DNA of 64,000 nucleotides, taken from NCBI RefSeq assembly GCF_031979925.1, contig NZ_DALZFB010000008.1, positions 62,001 to 126,000 of the forward strand. Reading direction: 5' to 3'. The position numbers and the translations under genes are program-made. Shown here one piece after another: positions 42,701 through 51,896 of this stretch. Source of the stretch: Pseudescherichia sp031979925. Its GTDB lineage: Bacteria; Pseudomonadota; Gammaproteobacteria; Enterobacterales; Enterobacteriaceae. Each line of letters begins with the position of its first letter. Position 1 is the stretch's first letter. The notes under the pieces are model-generated. The model did not search any database. It was not told the DNA's origin and worked only from the letters and a program-made list of their open reading frames with translations.

Positions 42701-44730
42701 CAGTTCCAGTAGTAGTCGCGACGCTCGCGGATCAGCCGCACCTGCAGATCGCTGACCGCTTTCTTCACGCCGTTGGCATCAACGTAAACAATGTCAAACC
42801 CGGCCTGGCTGTTCTCATCAACCGTAGGTCGGTCAACGGTGGTATCGGTGCGGTAGTCGTAGACCGATTTAGCGGCAAACTGCGGACGGATGCCAGGCAG
42901 CGCGGCGGCAGGCCAGATAGCCTGCTCGGCGCGACGGGTTACCGGACGGCCGCCGGACTCCAGCAGGCTGGCCTGAAGGATCAGCTGCAACGGCGAATGG
43001 GCCTCCTGCCACTGGCTTTCGGTCGTTACCTCGCCGTGACCTTTGTCGTCCAGGGTAACCTGTACCTCATCGAGGCTGCGGGAGAGATTCTCCTCAGCGA
43101 TATTGCCGAACTGGAAGCCCGGCAGCGCGGCGACGGCCTCACGCAGCGGACGCAGGAAAAGCTGCCCCTGCAACGTGTTGCCGTTGGCGGGCGCACCGTA
43201 GAGGTAGCGCCCCGTTACGTCGAAGCTGACGCTGTCAGCCATCGCCAGCGGTGCTTTTTGTGCGGTGAGGTTGAGCGCCATGCGCTCCGGCATAAAGTCT
43301 TCCACCTGGAAGCGCCACTGCGGGGACTGATTATCGCCGGTATTGGCGCGAACGTGCCACATGCCGGTTGGCGCACCCGCGTCCAACGTATAGGTAAACT
43401 GGTAGAGACCATCCTCCTGCGGCTGGCTGACCACCGTGCGCACCACCTGACCGTCCGGCTTAACGACCTCCAGCTTCACCGGCTGGGCGGGAAGCGGCTT
43501 GCCGTCCCGATCGCGCAGCAGGGCGTTGAGGATCACCGTTTCGCCGGGGCGATAGAGATCGCGCGGGCCAAACATGAACAGCTGCTTGCTGTAGCCCGGC
43601 TCTCCTGCGATGGCAAACTCGGCCAGATCCAACGCTGGCAGGGTTAAATCGAGCAGCGTGGTTTCGCCATCCTTGCGCGCCAGCAGCAGAGCCGCCTCTT
43701 TGTCAGTGTTCAGCACCGCGTGGCCTTTAGCATCGCTGGTGGCCTGGGCCAAAGTCTGCCCCTTCTCATTAAGCAGCGTCACCTCCACGCCCTCACCCGC
43801 CGCGCCGTTCTCCAGGCCCTGGGTAAAGACATCCAGCTGATTGTGGTAGCGATGCACCGACAGGCCGATGTTGCTCAGGGTAAACAGCGTGGCGGCGTTG
43901 CTGTAGCTATAGTGCCCGGCCTGGTTCATGACGGCGATATAGACCCCCGCCTGTTGAAGAGGTTTGATCTCGGCCAGCGGCAGAAGCAGCTTCTCACGGG
44001 TATTGCGCGCCGGGTTAAGGTCAAAACGCCCGGTATAGACCAGATCCGCCATCTTCAGCAGCGTATCGGACTCCCAGTTAGTTAGCGAGTTGCGGTACTC
44101 CCACTGGCTGACAAAGGCCGTCAGCGACTCGGGCTTCACGCGGTAGAAGTTAACGTCAACGTTATTGACGTTGAGCGCCATCACCGGCAGCCCTTCGACC
44201 ACCTTGCCCGGCAGCAGCGAGCCCCGGCTGGCGAAGCCGACGCTCGGCTCTACGTCGCGGGTGGTAATGGTTTTTTCAAAGCTGCTGCCGAAGGTGGCTT
44301 TATTCAGCGCCACCAGCCCGCTATCAACGGAGACGATCAGCTCCCGGTTCGGCTCCAGGTGGCGAAAGCGTAGCTCTTTCAGATTTGGAGCCAGCTCCCA
44401 GGCCCCGTCCAGCTTGCCGCTCTTCTTATCGACAAGGTGTACCGTCCGGGAGAAGTCCTGATCGGGATCGAGAGGGATATTGAAAGCGAGCACCAGGGTG
44501 GCCGCGCCATCAAGCTGCACCTCTGAGGCATCCTGCAGGGTCAGGGATTTACCTGCGCTCTGGGCGGCGAGCTTTTCCCGCTGGGCGCTGTCAACTTTAG
44601 CCACTGGCTTTGGGTCAGCCTCCGCGGCTTTGGTGACCGCCGCCTGGGGCGCGCCGCTGTTATCACAACCCGCTAAAAAAGAGGTGGCTACCAGTGCCAT
44701 CGCAAGCGCAGTAAAACGTAACGGTTTCAT
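39781..44730 (-). CDS. yfhM: Bacterial alpha-2-macroglobulin lipoprotein YfhM
   Basis: 1649 residues (E. coli 1653). Lipoprotein signal with lipobox LAGC near residue 20, repeated MG-type beta-sandwich domains, and the thioester motif YGCLEQTASG in the C-terminal third, followed by the alpha-barrel complement-like domain. The protein traps proteases covalently in the periplasm. The motif is intact, so the thioester is expected to form. Upstream partner of pbpC. Confidence 0.97.
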   Translation of the reverse strand: MKPLRFTALAMALVATSFLAGCDNSGAPQAAVTKAAEADPKPVAKVDSAQREKLAAQSAGKSLTLQDASEVQLDGAATLVLAFNIPLDPDQDFSRTVHLVDKKSGKLDGAWELAPNLKELRFRHLEPNRELIVSVDSGLVALNKATFGSSFEKTITTRDVEPSVGFASRGSLLPGKVVEGLPVMALNVNNVDVNFYRVKPESLTAFVSQWEYRNSLTNWESDTLLKMADLVYTGRFDLNPARNTREKLLLPLAEIKPLQQAGVYIAVMNQAGHYSYSNAATLFTLSNIGLSVHRYHNQLDVFTQGLENGAAGEGVEVTLLNEKGQTLAQATSDAKGHAVLNTDKEAALLLARKDGETTLLDLTLPALDLAEFAIAGEPGYSKQLFMFGPRDLYRPGETVILNALLRDRDGKPLPAQPVKLEVVKPDGQVVRTVVSQPQEDGLYQFTYTLDAGAPTGMWHVRANTGDNQSPQWRFQVEDFMPERMALNLTAQKAPLAMADSVSFDVTGRYLYGAPANGNTLQGQLFLRPLREAVAALPGFQFGNIAEENLSRSLDEVQVTLDDKGHGEVTTESQWQEAHSPLQLILQASLLESGGRPVTRRAEQAIWPAAALPGIRPQFAAKSVYDYRTDTTVDRPTVDENSQAGFDIVYVDANGVKKAVSDLQVRLIRERRDYYWNWSESDGWQSQFDQKDLVEGEQSLNLAADETGKVSFPVEWGAYRLEVKAPDETVSSVRFWAGYSWQDNNEGGSAARPDRVTLKLDKPAYQPGDTIQLHIAAPAAGKGYAMVESSDGPLWWQEIDVPAEGLDLAIPVDKAWQRHDLYLSTLVVRPGDKSRAATPKRAVGLLHLPLGDESRRLAVTLDGPQKMRPDQTLTVKVKASVNAGEMPKKVNVLLSAVDSGVLNITDYVTPDPWKSFFGQKRYGADIYDIYGQVIEGQGRAATLRFGGDGDELNRGGKPPVNHVNIIAQQAQPVTLDEHGEGTVTLPIGDFNGELRVMAQAWSEDEFGSAESKVVVAAPLIAELNTPRFLASGDSTRLALDITNLTDSPQTLNVALSASGLVELQSQQPAPVSLAPQARTTIFIPIAAKEGFGDGEISAQISGLTLPNETFAPQHKQWKIGVRPDWPAQTVNTGTMLAPGQSWTAPADLVAGFAPATLQGQLLLSGKPPLNLARYIRELKAYPYGCLEQTASGLFPSLYTNAAQLKSLGIAGDSDEKRRAAVDTGISRLLQMQRDDGGFALWDKGGPEEYWLTAYVTDFLVRAGQQGYSVPAEALTQANNRLLRYLQDPGMMAIRYSDDGQASKFAVQAYAGLVLAQQQKAPLGALREIWQRHSQAAAGLPLVQLGIALKLMGDGERGAQALALGLKTPRQDGTRWLADYGSALRDNALMLSLLQENNLLPNEQSRLLHTLSAQAFGQRWLSTQESNALFLAGRALAASPGSWQAQTSLSGEALSGDHARTLPLEADTLAALQVTNSGSAPLWLRLDTSGYAQYAPAPSSNVLQIERQILGTDGKSKSLSELKSGELVLVWLEVKASQNVPDALVVDLLPAGLELENQNLASSSASLQESASEVQNLLNQMQQADIQHMEFRDDRFVAAVAVNESQPVTLVYLARAVTPGSYQVPMPQVESMYVPQWRATGAASGPLIVRP

Positions 44731-44850
44731 TCCTTTATCCCTGCCGTTGTTCGAGAGTCAGGCTTAGTATGCGCCAGTTTTCCCAGGAGCAAAAAGAGAA
44801 TACAAACTCTGGAAAGCGGCTCGCAATCTTTGCCTGTTGGCAGGCCCGAC

Positions 44851-44866
44851 TGTTACGCCGATCACA
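44851..44866 (+). promoter_or_regulatory. Possible CRP site upstream of the alpha-glucoside PTS operon
   Basis: TGTTA-CGCCGA-TCACA matches the CRP consensus TGTGA-N6-TCACA in nine of ten positions, 135 nt before the EII gene. Carbon-source operons of this type are commonly CRP-dependent. Confidence 0.45.
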
Positions 44867-45000
44867 CCCCATAACGTTACATGTTACGTTGACCGTCATT
44901 TGTTTTTAAAACAAGAAGATAGCTGGTATGAAACCGCTTAGCGCTGCTAACGTTACTCTGTTATCGCACCTCCGTGCGCGGTTCATAATGAGAGAAGACG

Positions 45001-46545
45001 ATGAAAAGAGCCGTTAATGCCCTACAAAATTTTGGTAAGTCCCTCTACGGTCCGGTGCTGATTCTACCCATCGTCGGCCTGTTCATTGCCTTTGGTAATC
45101 TGTTGGGCAACGGTAACCTGGCGGAGTACCTGCCCTTCCTCGGCTACCCCTTTATCCAGAGCCTCGGCCAGCTGATGGCCAAATCGGCGGTGTCGGTGCT
45201 GGTGAACCTGGCGCTGGTTTTCGCCGTAGGTATTCCCGTGGGTCTGGCCGCCCGTGACAAGGGCTACGCGGCGCTAATCGGTCTCGTCACTTTTGTGGTC
45301 TTTATCAATGCCATGAACGTCACTCTGAGCCTACAGGGCGAGCTGGCCGCAGCGGATCAGATGAAAGCTGCCGGACAGAGCATGGTACTGGGGGTCCAGG
45401 TGCTGGAGATGGGCGTCTTTGCCGGGATCCTCACCGGTGCGCTCTCAGGCTACCTCTATAACAAATACTCCGGAGTGCAGTTCTCCGGCGCGATGGCGGT
45501 CTACTCCGGCCACTGCTTCGTGGCAATCATCATGCTGCCGGTCTCGATGCTGCTCGGTGTGATCATGAGCGAGCTGTGGCCCTTTGCTCAGCAGGGGATC
45601 AGCGCGGCGGCACTGGCGATTAAGGGCGCGGGACCGTTTGGCGTGGCGGTGTACGGTTTTCTGGAGCGCATCCTGGTCCCCACCGGCCTGCATCACCTGG
45701 TCTATACCCCGTTCCTCTATACCGAGCTGGGGGGCACGGCGGACGTCTGCGGCCAGACCTATCAGGGCGCACGCAATATCTACTTTGCCGAGATGGCCTG
45801 CCCCGCCGTGCATCAATTGAGCAGCACCGTGGTGTGGGACGCCCGCGGCATCAGCAAGATGTTTGGCCTGCCCGCCGCCGCGCTGGCGATGTACATGACC
45901 GCCAAACCCGAGCGCAAAGCGGCGGCCAAGGCGATTCTGATCCCGGCGGCGTTGACCTCTCTGCTGGTGGGCGTCACCGAGCCGATTGAGTTCTCATTCC
46001 TCTTCGTCGCTCCGCTGCTGTTCGTGGTTCACGCGGTGCTGACCGGCATCGGCATGATGCTTTTCTACCTGCTTGGAGTCCACGCCATCGGCGCGAACGG
46101 CATTATTGATTTCATCGTCTATAACCTGCCGCTCGGCACCGAAAAATCCAACTGGCCGATGTATATCGTGGTCGGCCTGATTATGTTCACCCTCTACTTT
46201 GTCATCTTCCGCTTCCTGATCCTGCGCTTCGATATGAAGACGCCGGGCCGCGAGGATGAAGATCAGGAGACCCGCCTCTACAGCAAGCAGGAGTACCAGG
46301 CGAAAGGGGCCAACGACGGTCTGGGTGAGGCGATTGTTGCCGGGCTGGGTGGTCGCGACAACGTTGAGGTGGTGGATAACTGCTATACCCGCCTGCGCGT
46401 CACGGTGAAAGACGTGGCGATTATCGATGAGCCACGCCTGAAAGCCACCGGCGCGAAGGGAGTGATCAAACAAGGCAATAACGTTCAGGTGGTCTACGGG
46501 CTGCACGTCAAAAAAATGCGAGAGGCCGTTGAGGCGTTTCTTTGA
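45001..46545 (+). CDS. Alpha-glucoside PTS permease, EIICB
   Basis: 514 residues. About ten hydrophobic segments of the EIIC glucose/alpha-glucoside class (PILIL-type N-terminus ending GPVLILPIVGLFIAFGN; GVTEPIEFSFLFVAP; GLHHLVYTPFLY), then a C-terminal EIIB domain with the phosphorylated Cys461 in VVDNCYTRLRVTV. No EIIA domain, so it uses EIIA-Glc (Crr). Similar to AglA of Klebsiella and GlvC. It phosphorylates and imports alpha-glucosides such as maltose or sucrose isomers. Followed by the phospho-alpha-glucosidase gene (12-nt gap). Confidence 0.9.
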   Translation: MKRAVNALQNFGKSLYGPVLILPIVGLFIAFGNLLGNGNLAEYLPFLGYPFIQSLGQLMAKSAVSVLVNLALVFAVGIPVGLAARDKGYAALIGLVTFVVFINAMNVTLSLQGELAAADQMKAAGQSMVLGVQVLEMGVFAGILTGALSGYLYNKYSGVQFSGAMAVYSGHCFVAIIMLPVSMLLGVIMSELWPFAQQGISAAALAIKGAGPFGVAVYGFLERILVPTGLHHLVYTPFLYTELGGTADVCGQTYQGARNIYFAEMACPAVHQLSSTVVWDARGISKMFGLPAAALAMYMTAKPERKAAAKAILIPAALTSLLVGVTEPIEFSFLFVAPLLFVVHAVLTGIGMMLFYLLGVHAIGANGIIDFIVYNLPLGTEKSNWPMYIVVGLIMFTLYFVIFRFLILRFDMKTPGREDEDQETRLYSKQEYQAKGANDGLGEAIVAGLGGRDNVEVVDNCYTRLRVTVKDVAIIDEPRLKATGAKGVIKQGNNVQVVYGLHVKKMREAVEAFL

Positions 46546-46556
46546 AGGAGGCACAC

Positions 46557-47918
46557 ATGCTTACCCCCCCATTTATTCTGTCCATCGCCGGCGGCGGCAG
46601 CACCTATACGCCAGGCATCGTTAAAAGCCTGATGGTACGGCTGGAGGATTTCCCGCTAGCGGAGATCCGCCTCTACGATATCGACGAGTCGCGTCAGCGC
46701 ACGCTCGCCCCGGTGGTGGAAAAAGTGATCCGCGACCACAGCGACACGATTAAATTTACCGTCACCAGCGACGCCGAGGCCGCCTTCAGCGGGGCGCACT
46801 TTGTCTTCGCCCAGATGCGCGTCGGCCAGTACAAAATGCGCGAGCAGGATGAGAAGATTCCTCTGCGTCACGGCGTGGTGGGTCAGGAGACCTGCGGGCC
46901 GGGCGGCCTGGCCTATGGCCTGCGCACCATTCTGCCGATGGTAGAGCTTATCGACCTGGTGGAGCAGTACGCGGATAAAAAGGCATGGATTGTGAACTAC
47001 TCCAACCCGGCGGCGATTGTGGCTGAAGGGGTTCGTCGTCTGCGCCCCAACGCGCGGGTGCTCAACATCTGCGATATGCCGGTGGCGGCGATGCGTAACA
47101 TCGGGGCCATTCTGGGGGTTGATCGTCACAAATTACAGGTGGACTATTTTGGTCTGAACCACTTCGGCTGGTTTACCCGCATCCTGGTGGACGGCGAAGA
47201 TCGCCTGCCCGAGGTGCGTCGTCATGTGGCGCAGTTTGGCCTGCTGACCGAGGATGCTTCCAAGACCGATCCGCAGCACGCCGATCCCTCGTGGGTGAAG
47301 ACCTGGCGCAACATCAAGCCGATTATGGATCACTTCCCGGACTATCTGCCGAACCCCTATCTACAGTACTACCTGATGCCGAACCAGATTGTTGAGTATC
47401 AGGATCCGCACCTGACCCGCGCCAACGAGGTGATGAACGGCCGCGAGAAGAAGCTGTTTGCCGCCGCCGAAGAGTATCAGCGCACCGGGATCCTGCCGGA
47501 TGCCTTCCACGTTGGCGTTCACGGGGCGTTTATCGTCGACGTTGCCTGCTCGCTGGCCTTCGACCTGCGCCAGCGCCATCTGGTGATTGTCGAGAACAAG
47601 GGAGCCATCGCTAACCTGCCCTATGATGCCATGGTCGAGGTACCGGCCTACATTACCTCCAATGGTCCAGAGCCGGTGCGTATGGGTGCGGTGCCGCTGT
47701 TTCACCAGACCCTGTTGATGCAGCAACTGGCCTCTGAACAACTGCTGGTGGAGGCAACCATTGAGGGCAGCTATGAGAAAGCCCTCCAGGCCTTCACGCT
47801 GAACCGTACCGTGCCAACGATGCAGCATGCGAAGGCGATCCTCGACGATATGATCGAGGCCAACCGCGACTACTGGCCGCAGCTGCAAAGAGCCTGGCAG
47901 AATGGAGAATCCGTATAA
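46557..47918 (+). CDS. 6-phospho-alpha-glucosidase, GH4
   Basis: 453 residues from ATG 46557, with GGAGG upstream; a TTG at 46542 is rejected. The N-terminal NAD-binding SIAGGGSTYTPGIVKSLM, the metal-site NICDMPVAAM (CDMP is the alpha-specific variant of the GH4 motif), MREQDEKIPLRHGVVGQETC and LNHFGW are all intact. GH4 enzymes use NAD+ and Mn2+ and an elimination mechanism. It cleaves the phosphorylated disaccharide produced by the preceding EIICB. Similar to AglB/GlvA. Confidence 0.9.
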   Translation: MLTPPFILSIAGGGSTYTPGIVKSLMVRLEDFPLAEIRLYDIDESRQRTLAPVVEKVIRDHSDTIKFTVTSDAEAAFSGAHFVFAQMRVGQYKMREQDEKIPLRHGVVGQETCGPGGLAYGLRTILPMVELIDLVEQYADKKAWIVNYSNPAAIVAEGVRRLRPNARVLNICDMPVAAMRNIGAILGVDRHKLQVDYFGLNHFGWFTRILVDGEDRLPEVRRHVAQFGLLTEDASKTDPQHADPSWVKTWRNIKPIMDHFPDYLPNPYLQYYLMPNQIVEYQDPHLTRANEVMNGREKKLFAAAEEYQRTGILPDAFHVGVHGAFIVDVACSLAFDLRQRHLVIVENKGAIANLPYDAMVEVPAYITSNGPEPVRMGAVPLFHQTLLMQQLASEQLLVEATIEGSYEKALQAFTLNRTVPTMQHAKAILDDMIEANRDYWPQLQRAWQNGESV

Positions 47919-48019
47919 ATTTCTGAAGCCTGCTCGCGGCGTTGAGAGGGTAAACTTGTCGGTGTGAGAAAAAACACCGACAATCCTTTAGTCAATACAT
48001 TAAAGGAGGCCCACCTGCT

Positions 48020-48862
48020 ATGACTACCTCATTCTTCGTTGCTGCCGACTGGCTGATTGAACACGGCGACTCCCCTGACGTACAGATTATTGATGCGCGC
48101 ATGGCTCCCCCTGGGCAAGAGCACCGTGATATGCGCGGCGAGTACCGCGCCGGACATCTTCCGGGCGCGGTCTTTTTTGATATTGAGGCCCTCTCCGACC
48201 ACACCTCTCCTCTGCCCCACATGATGCCGCGCCCGGAGGCCTTCGCCGTGGCCATGCGCGAGCTGGGGGTCAGCAGCGACAAGCATCTGGTGATCTACGA
48301 TGAAGGGGACCTCTTCTCTGCGCCACGAGCGTGGTGGATGCTGAAAGCCTTTGGCGTGGAGCAGGTCTCAATTCTGGCGGGCGGCCTGGCCGGATGGCAG
48401 CGTGATGAGCTGCCGCTCCAGCAGGGGGATGTGAAGCTGCCCGAAGCTGAATTTGAAGCTCACTTTGACGCCGACCGGGTGAAGCGCCTGACCGACGTGC
48501 TGCTCATTAGCCATGAGAAAACTGCCCAGCTGGTTGATGCTCGTCCTGCCCCGCGCTTCAACGCCGAAGCGGATGAGCCGCGTCCGGGGCTGAGACGCGG
48601 GCATATTCCTGGGGCGCTGAACGTGCCGTGGGGCGATCTGGTGTTTGAGGGTGAGCTGAAGACCACCGACGAGCTGAGTGCTGTTTTTGCCCGTCAGGGT
48701 GTCGATCTCAATAAGCCTATCGTGGTGAGCTGTGGCTCCGGAGTGACTGCTGCCGTGGTGGCGCTGGCGCTGGAGACGCTGGGCGTTGAGGGCGTTACGC
48801 TGTACGACGGCTCATGGAGTGAATGGGGCGCGCGGGACGATCTGCCCGTTGAACCATCCTGA
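48020..48862 (+). CDS. sseA: 3-mercaptopyruvate sulfurtransferase
   Basis: 280 residues (E. coli 281). Two rhodanese domains; active Cys238 in the CGSGVTA loop that marks mercaptopyruvate (rather than thiosulfate) specificity. It transfers sulfur from 3-mercaptopyruvate to thiols or cyanide and is a source of cellular H2S. In E. coli it follows yfhM directly; here the PTS operon lies between. The downstream regulator gene starts two bases after its stop. Confidence 0.97.
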   Translation: MTTSFFVAADWLIEHGDSPDVQIIDARMAPPGQEHRDMRGEYRAGHLPGAVFFDIEALSDHTSPLPHMMPRPEAFAVAMRELGVSSDKHLVIYDEGDLFSAPRAWWMLKAFGVEQVSILAGGLAGWQRDELPLQQGDVKLPEAEFEAHFDADRVKRLTDVLLISHEKTAQLVDARPAPRFNAEADEPRPGLRRGHIPGALNVPWGDLVFEGELKTTDELSAVFARQGVDLNKPIVVSCGSGVTAAVVALALETLGVEGVTLYDGSWSEWGARDDLPVEPS

Positions 48863-48864
48863 GC

Positions 48865-49635
48865 ATGGACAACCGCCTTGCGCCGCTGCTGTCACGCGGC
48901 GAGTCGCTGACCCGCGCAGAGTACCGAGTGCTGGCCCATCTGACCGCCCACCCGCTGCTGGTGGGCAACATCACGGTGCGCGAGCTGGCGCAGGAGACCT
49001 TCGTCTCTACCGCCACCATCATGCGCCTGTGCCAGAAGCTGGGCTTCAGCGGCTACAGCGAGCTGATCTGGTACTGTAAACAGCTGCTTGCCGATACGCC
49101 GCATATCGCGGTTCCGGCGGGTGAAACCGCCGATCTCTCGCTGCGGTTTAACCAGTTTATCGCTAACTATCAGCAGACCTTTCGTTGGGCGACAGAGGAG
49201 AAGCGCCGCTACTTCGCTACCCTGCTGCATGAAAAAGAGAGCTTTTTTCTCTACGGGGCGGGCTTCTCCTATCTCTTTGCGGAATATCTTACCAAGAAGC
49301 TACAGGTGCTGGGCAAGACGGCGTTTATCTCCGGGCCGGGGGACAGCCGTAATATTTTCCTCAGCAACGCCGCCCGCTATGAGGTGTTTATTGCCGTCTC
49401 CCGCAGCGGTGAGACGGAGCAGGTGCTGGATAAAGCGCGGATCGCCAAAAACGTCGGCATGACCATCGTGGCCTTTACCCGCGCCTCGGCGAATACCCTG
49501 GCTGGCATGGCGGATCTCCATTTCGGGCTGTATGACGAGGCGGTGCACTTCGCCGCCGAAGCCGCGGGCGTGACCTCGTTCGAGTCGAACCTGGTGCTGC
49601 TGATGGATCTGCTGCTGCTGGAGGCAACGGGGTGA
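48865..49635 (+). CDS. RpiR-family transcriptional regulator of the alpha-glucoside genes
   Basis: 256 residues. N-terminal RpiR HTH (LTRAEYRVLAHLTAHP, ITVRELAQETFVSTATIMRL) and C-terminal SIS sugar-phosphate-binding domain (FFLYGAGFSYLFAEYL, FIAVSRSGETEQVL). It lies 2 nt after sseA on the same strand, with the PTS and GH4 genes just upstream of sseA. It probably senses a phosphorylated alpha-glucoside and controls that operon. It is absent between sseA and sseB in E. coli, so the sugar locus wraps around sseA. Confidence 0.85.
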   Translation: MDNRLAPLLSRGESLTRAEYRVLAHLTAHPLLVGNITVRELAQETFVSTATIMRLCQKLGFSGYSELIWYCKQLLADTPHIAVPAGETADLSLRFNQFIANYQQTFRWATEEKRRYFATLLHEKESFFLYGAGFSYLFAEYLTKKLQVLGKTAFISGPGDSRNIFLSNAARYEVFIAVSRSGETEQVLDKARIAKNVGMTIVAFTRASANTLAGMADLHFGLYDEAVHFAAEAAGVTSFESNLVLLMDLLLLEATG

Positions 49636-49656
49636 ACGCTCACCCCGTCAGAGGGA

Positions 49657-50439
49657 CTAGATAATGCGCTGCTTGAAGTCGCGCAGGAAGCTGCCCCAGC
49701 GCCGCTCGTAGAAGGGCGTAATGTGCGCCAGCATAAAGTGGCTGATCCCCTTCTCACCTTCGGCAACCAGGCAGATATCGACAGGCTCATCGCCAGGTAA
49801 CGTATCAGTGGCCACGCTGCCAGTCGACTGGATAATGGCATCGATATCGCTGTCGGCCTCGACTTCAATGCCGATCAACAGGTTAGACTGAGCGTCAGCC
49901 TCCTCTTTGATAGAGCAGATAAACGCCCGCTTGACCGTTTTCATGGTCTTGAACAGCGTCGTCAGGGAGTCAATCATCTGCGCAGGCGGCTCGGCTACCT
50001 CAGAGAGCAGCAGCGCGCTGCCGCCCTCTAACACCTCCTGCTGGCTGAGAGGGCTACCCTCCTCTTTGCCTACCAGGTGGGCGATCTCACGCGGCGTAAA
50101 CTCTTTCCCCGTTGGCAGCTTAGCGTTGAGGAACAGCGTCTCGCCGAGGGTCATCTCAAACAGGGTGCGCACCGGCATCACCACGAACGCCTGCTCATCC
50201 TCTACCGCCTGCTGCAACGCTTCAAGGGAGGTGAAAAACGGGATCACCGAGGTGCCGTCGTCTTTCTCCCAGTGCTGGATATCCAGTGCGCTATCCTCAA
50301 CTACCGTCTGGCCCTCTGCCGCCGTACCGGGAACCCAGACAGTGGAGGCCATCAACGTGCGGAAGAAAGCAGGACGGTGTCCTGGCTCGGTCGCCGCCTG
50401 CTCAAGCAGGGTCTCTAATTCGTTTTTCGTCTCAGACAT
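49657..50439 (-). CDS. sseB: SseB, serine-sensitivity enhancing protein
   Basis: 260 residues from ATG 50439 (MSETKNELETLLEQ). Soluble, acidic, two SseB-type domains. In E. coli, overexpression alters serine sensitivity, and the biochemical role is unsettled. Convergent with the RpiR gene; upstream lie a REP element and pepB. Confidence 0.93.
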   Translation of the reverse strand: MSETKNELETLLEQAATEPGHRPAFFRTLMASTVWVPGTAAEGQTVVEDSALDIQHWEKDDGTSVIPFFTSLEALQQAVEDEQAFVVMPVRTLFEMTLGETLFLNAKLPTGKEFTPREIAHLVGKEEGSPLSQQEVLEGGSALLLSEVAEPPAQMIDSLTTLFKTMKTVKRAFICSIKEEADAQSNLLIGIEVEADSDIDAIIQSTGSVATDTLPGDEPVDICLVAEGEKGISHFMLAHITPFYERRWGSFLRDFKQRII

Positions 50440-50460
50440 ATTTACCACAGATTGAATCGG

Positions 50461-50535
50461 GTCACGTAGGGCGGGTAAGCATCGCGCCACCCGCCATTGT
50501 CTCGCCGGGTGGCGCTACGCTTACCCGGCCTACAA
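50461..50535. repeat. REP/BIME palindromes between pepB and sseB
   Basis: Two facing palindromes, GGGCGGGTAAGCATCGCGCC and CGCCGGGTGGCGCTACGCTT, ending ACCCGGCCTACAAA. These are related to the copies at 57655-57730 and 59397-59437. Confidence 0.75.
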
Positions 50536-50541
50536 AACGAT

Positions 50542-51831
50542 CTATTCTGCCGTTAATAAATGGGCGATGGTACGCACGCCCAGACCTGTCGCCCCGGCAG
50601 CCCACTGATCCACGGCCGCTTTACGGTAGGTGGCAGAGCAGTCGATATGCAGCCAGCCTTCACGGTAGTTCTCAACAAAGTGGGAGAGGAAACCTGCGGC
50701 AGTGCTGGCTCCCGCCGGGAAGGCGGCGCTGGCGGTGTTGTTCAGCTCGGCAAAGTTAGACGGCAGCTGGCTGCGGTGGAACTCCGCCAGCGGCAGACGC
50801 CAGAACGGCTCGTTCTCCGCGCTAGCGCTTGCCAGCAGGCGGTTTGCCAGCTTGTCGTCAAAGCTCAGCAGCGCATGGTAGTCATTACCCAGGGCGGTTT
50901 TCGCCGCGCCGGTCAGCGTTGCCGCGTCGATAATCAGCTCCGGATTTTGCTTCACCGCGTCGATCAGGCCATCGGCCAGCACCAGGCGGCCTTCGGCATC
51001 GGTATTCATGATCTCAACGGTTTTGCCGTTGCGATAGCGAATGATGTCGCCAAGCTTGAAGGCATTGCCGCTGATCAGGTTATCTGCGCAGCAGAGGTAG
51101 AGCTTAACGCGCTTGTTCAGGCCGCGAGTAATGGCAAACGCCAGCGCGCCGGTGACCATAGCCGCGCCGCCCATATCGGACTTCATGGAGTCCATAAAGG
51201 CGCTCTGCTTGATGCTATAACCGCCGGAGTCAAAGGTAACGCCTTTACCTACCAGGCAGGCATAGACCGGCGCGTTTTTATCGCCTGTAGGGTTGTAGTC
51301 CAGCGCCAGCAGAACCGGAGTCCGCTCGGAGCCACGCCCGACGGTGTAGATCCCCATGTAGTTCTGCTCGCGCAGATCTTCGCCTTTGGTGATACGGTAG
51401 GAGACGTTATCTCCCCCCACACTACTCAGCAGATCCACCGCGCGCTGGGCCAGCTGCTCCGGTCCCAGCTCCTCAGGAGAGGCGTTAATGGCGTCGCGCA
51501 CCCAGTCGATAACGTTGCGGCGGCTCTCCAGCTCTTTCTGCTGGGCTTCATCCAGGGTCGGCCACTCAATTTTACGGCTACCTTTTGGCCCTTTATAGCC
51601 CTGCCAGAATGCCCAGCAGCGATCGACGTCCCAGCCCTCGCCTGCCAGCTGAACGTGCTTGATGCCCATGCCGTCGATCTTACGCGCCGCGCGCTGGATC
51701 AGGCCCAGCTCGTCTGCGCCGGTAAGGTGCAGCGCAACGCCGTCGCTATTGATGCTGTAAGCAGCTTTCTCGCCCCAGCGCGCATCGGCGGGCTGAGTCG
51801 TCAGGGTGATTTTCATGGCTTCAGTTGTCAT
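50542..51831 (-). CDS. pepB: Peptidase B (M17 aminopeptidase)
   Basis: 429 residues from ATG 51831 (MTTEAMKITLTTQPADARWG; E. coli 427). Leucyl-aminopeptidase fold: KGVTFDSGGYSIK with metal ligands, MKSDMGGAAMV, and the signature NTDAEGRL. It removes N-terminal residues from peptides using two metal ions. Adjacent to iscX, as in E. coli. Confidence 0.97.
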   Translation of the reverse strand: MTTEAMKITLTTQPADARWGEKAAYSINSDGVALHLTGADELGLIQRAARKIDGMGIKHVQLAGEGWDVDRCWAFWQGYKGPKGSRKIEWPTLDEAQQKELESRRNVIDWVRDAINASPEELGPEQLAQRAVDLLSSVGGDNVSYRITKGEDLREQNYMGIYTVGRGSERTPVLLALDYNPTGDKNAPVYACLVGKGVTFDSGGYSIKQSAFMDSMKSDMGGAAMVTGALAFAITRGLNKRVKLYLCCADNLISGNAFKLGDIIRYRNGKTVEIMNTDAEGRLVLADGLIDAVKQNPELIIDAATLTGAAKTALGNDYHALLSFDDKLANRLLASASAENEPFWRLPLAEFHRSQLPSNFAELNNTASAAFPAGASTAAGFLSHFVENYREGWLHIDCSATYRKAAVDQWAAGATGLGVRTIAHLLTAE

Positions 51832-51896
51832 TATTCTGTCCTTATGATCAAGCCTGCGATGTGAAAACGGGCTACCCGAAGGCAGCCCGCTGTGCA

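Noticed and set aside
41392..43647. 751-codon plus-strand frame inside yfhM
   Set aside because: Shadow of GC-rich codon usage; yfhM on the other strand is a complete known protein.
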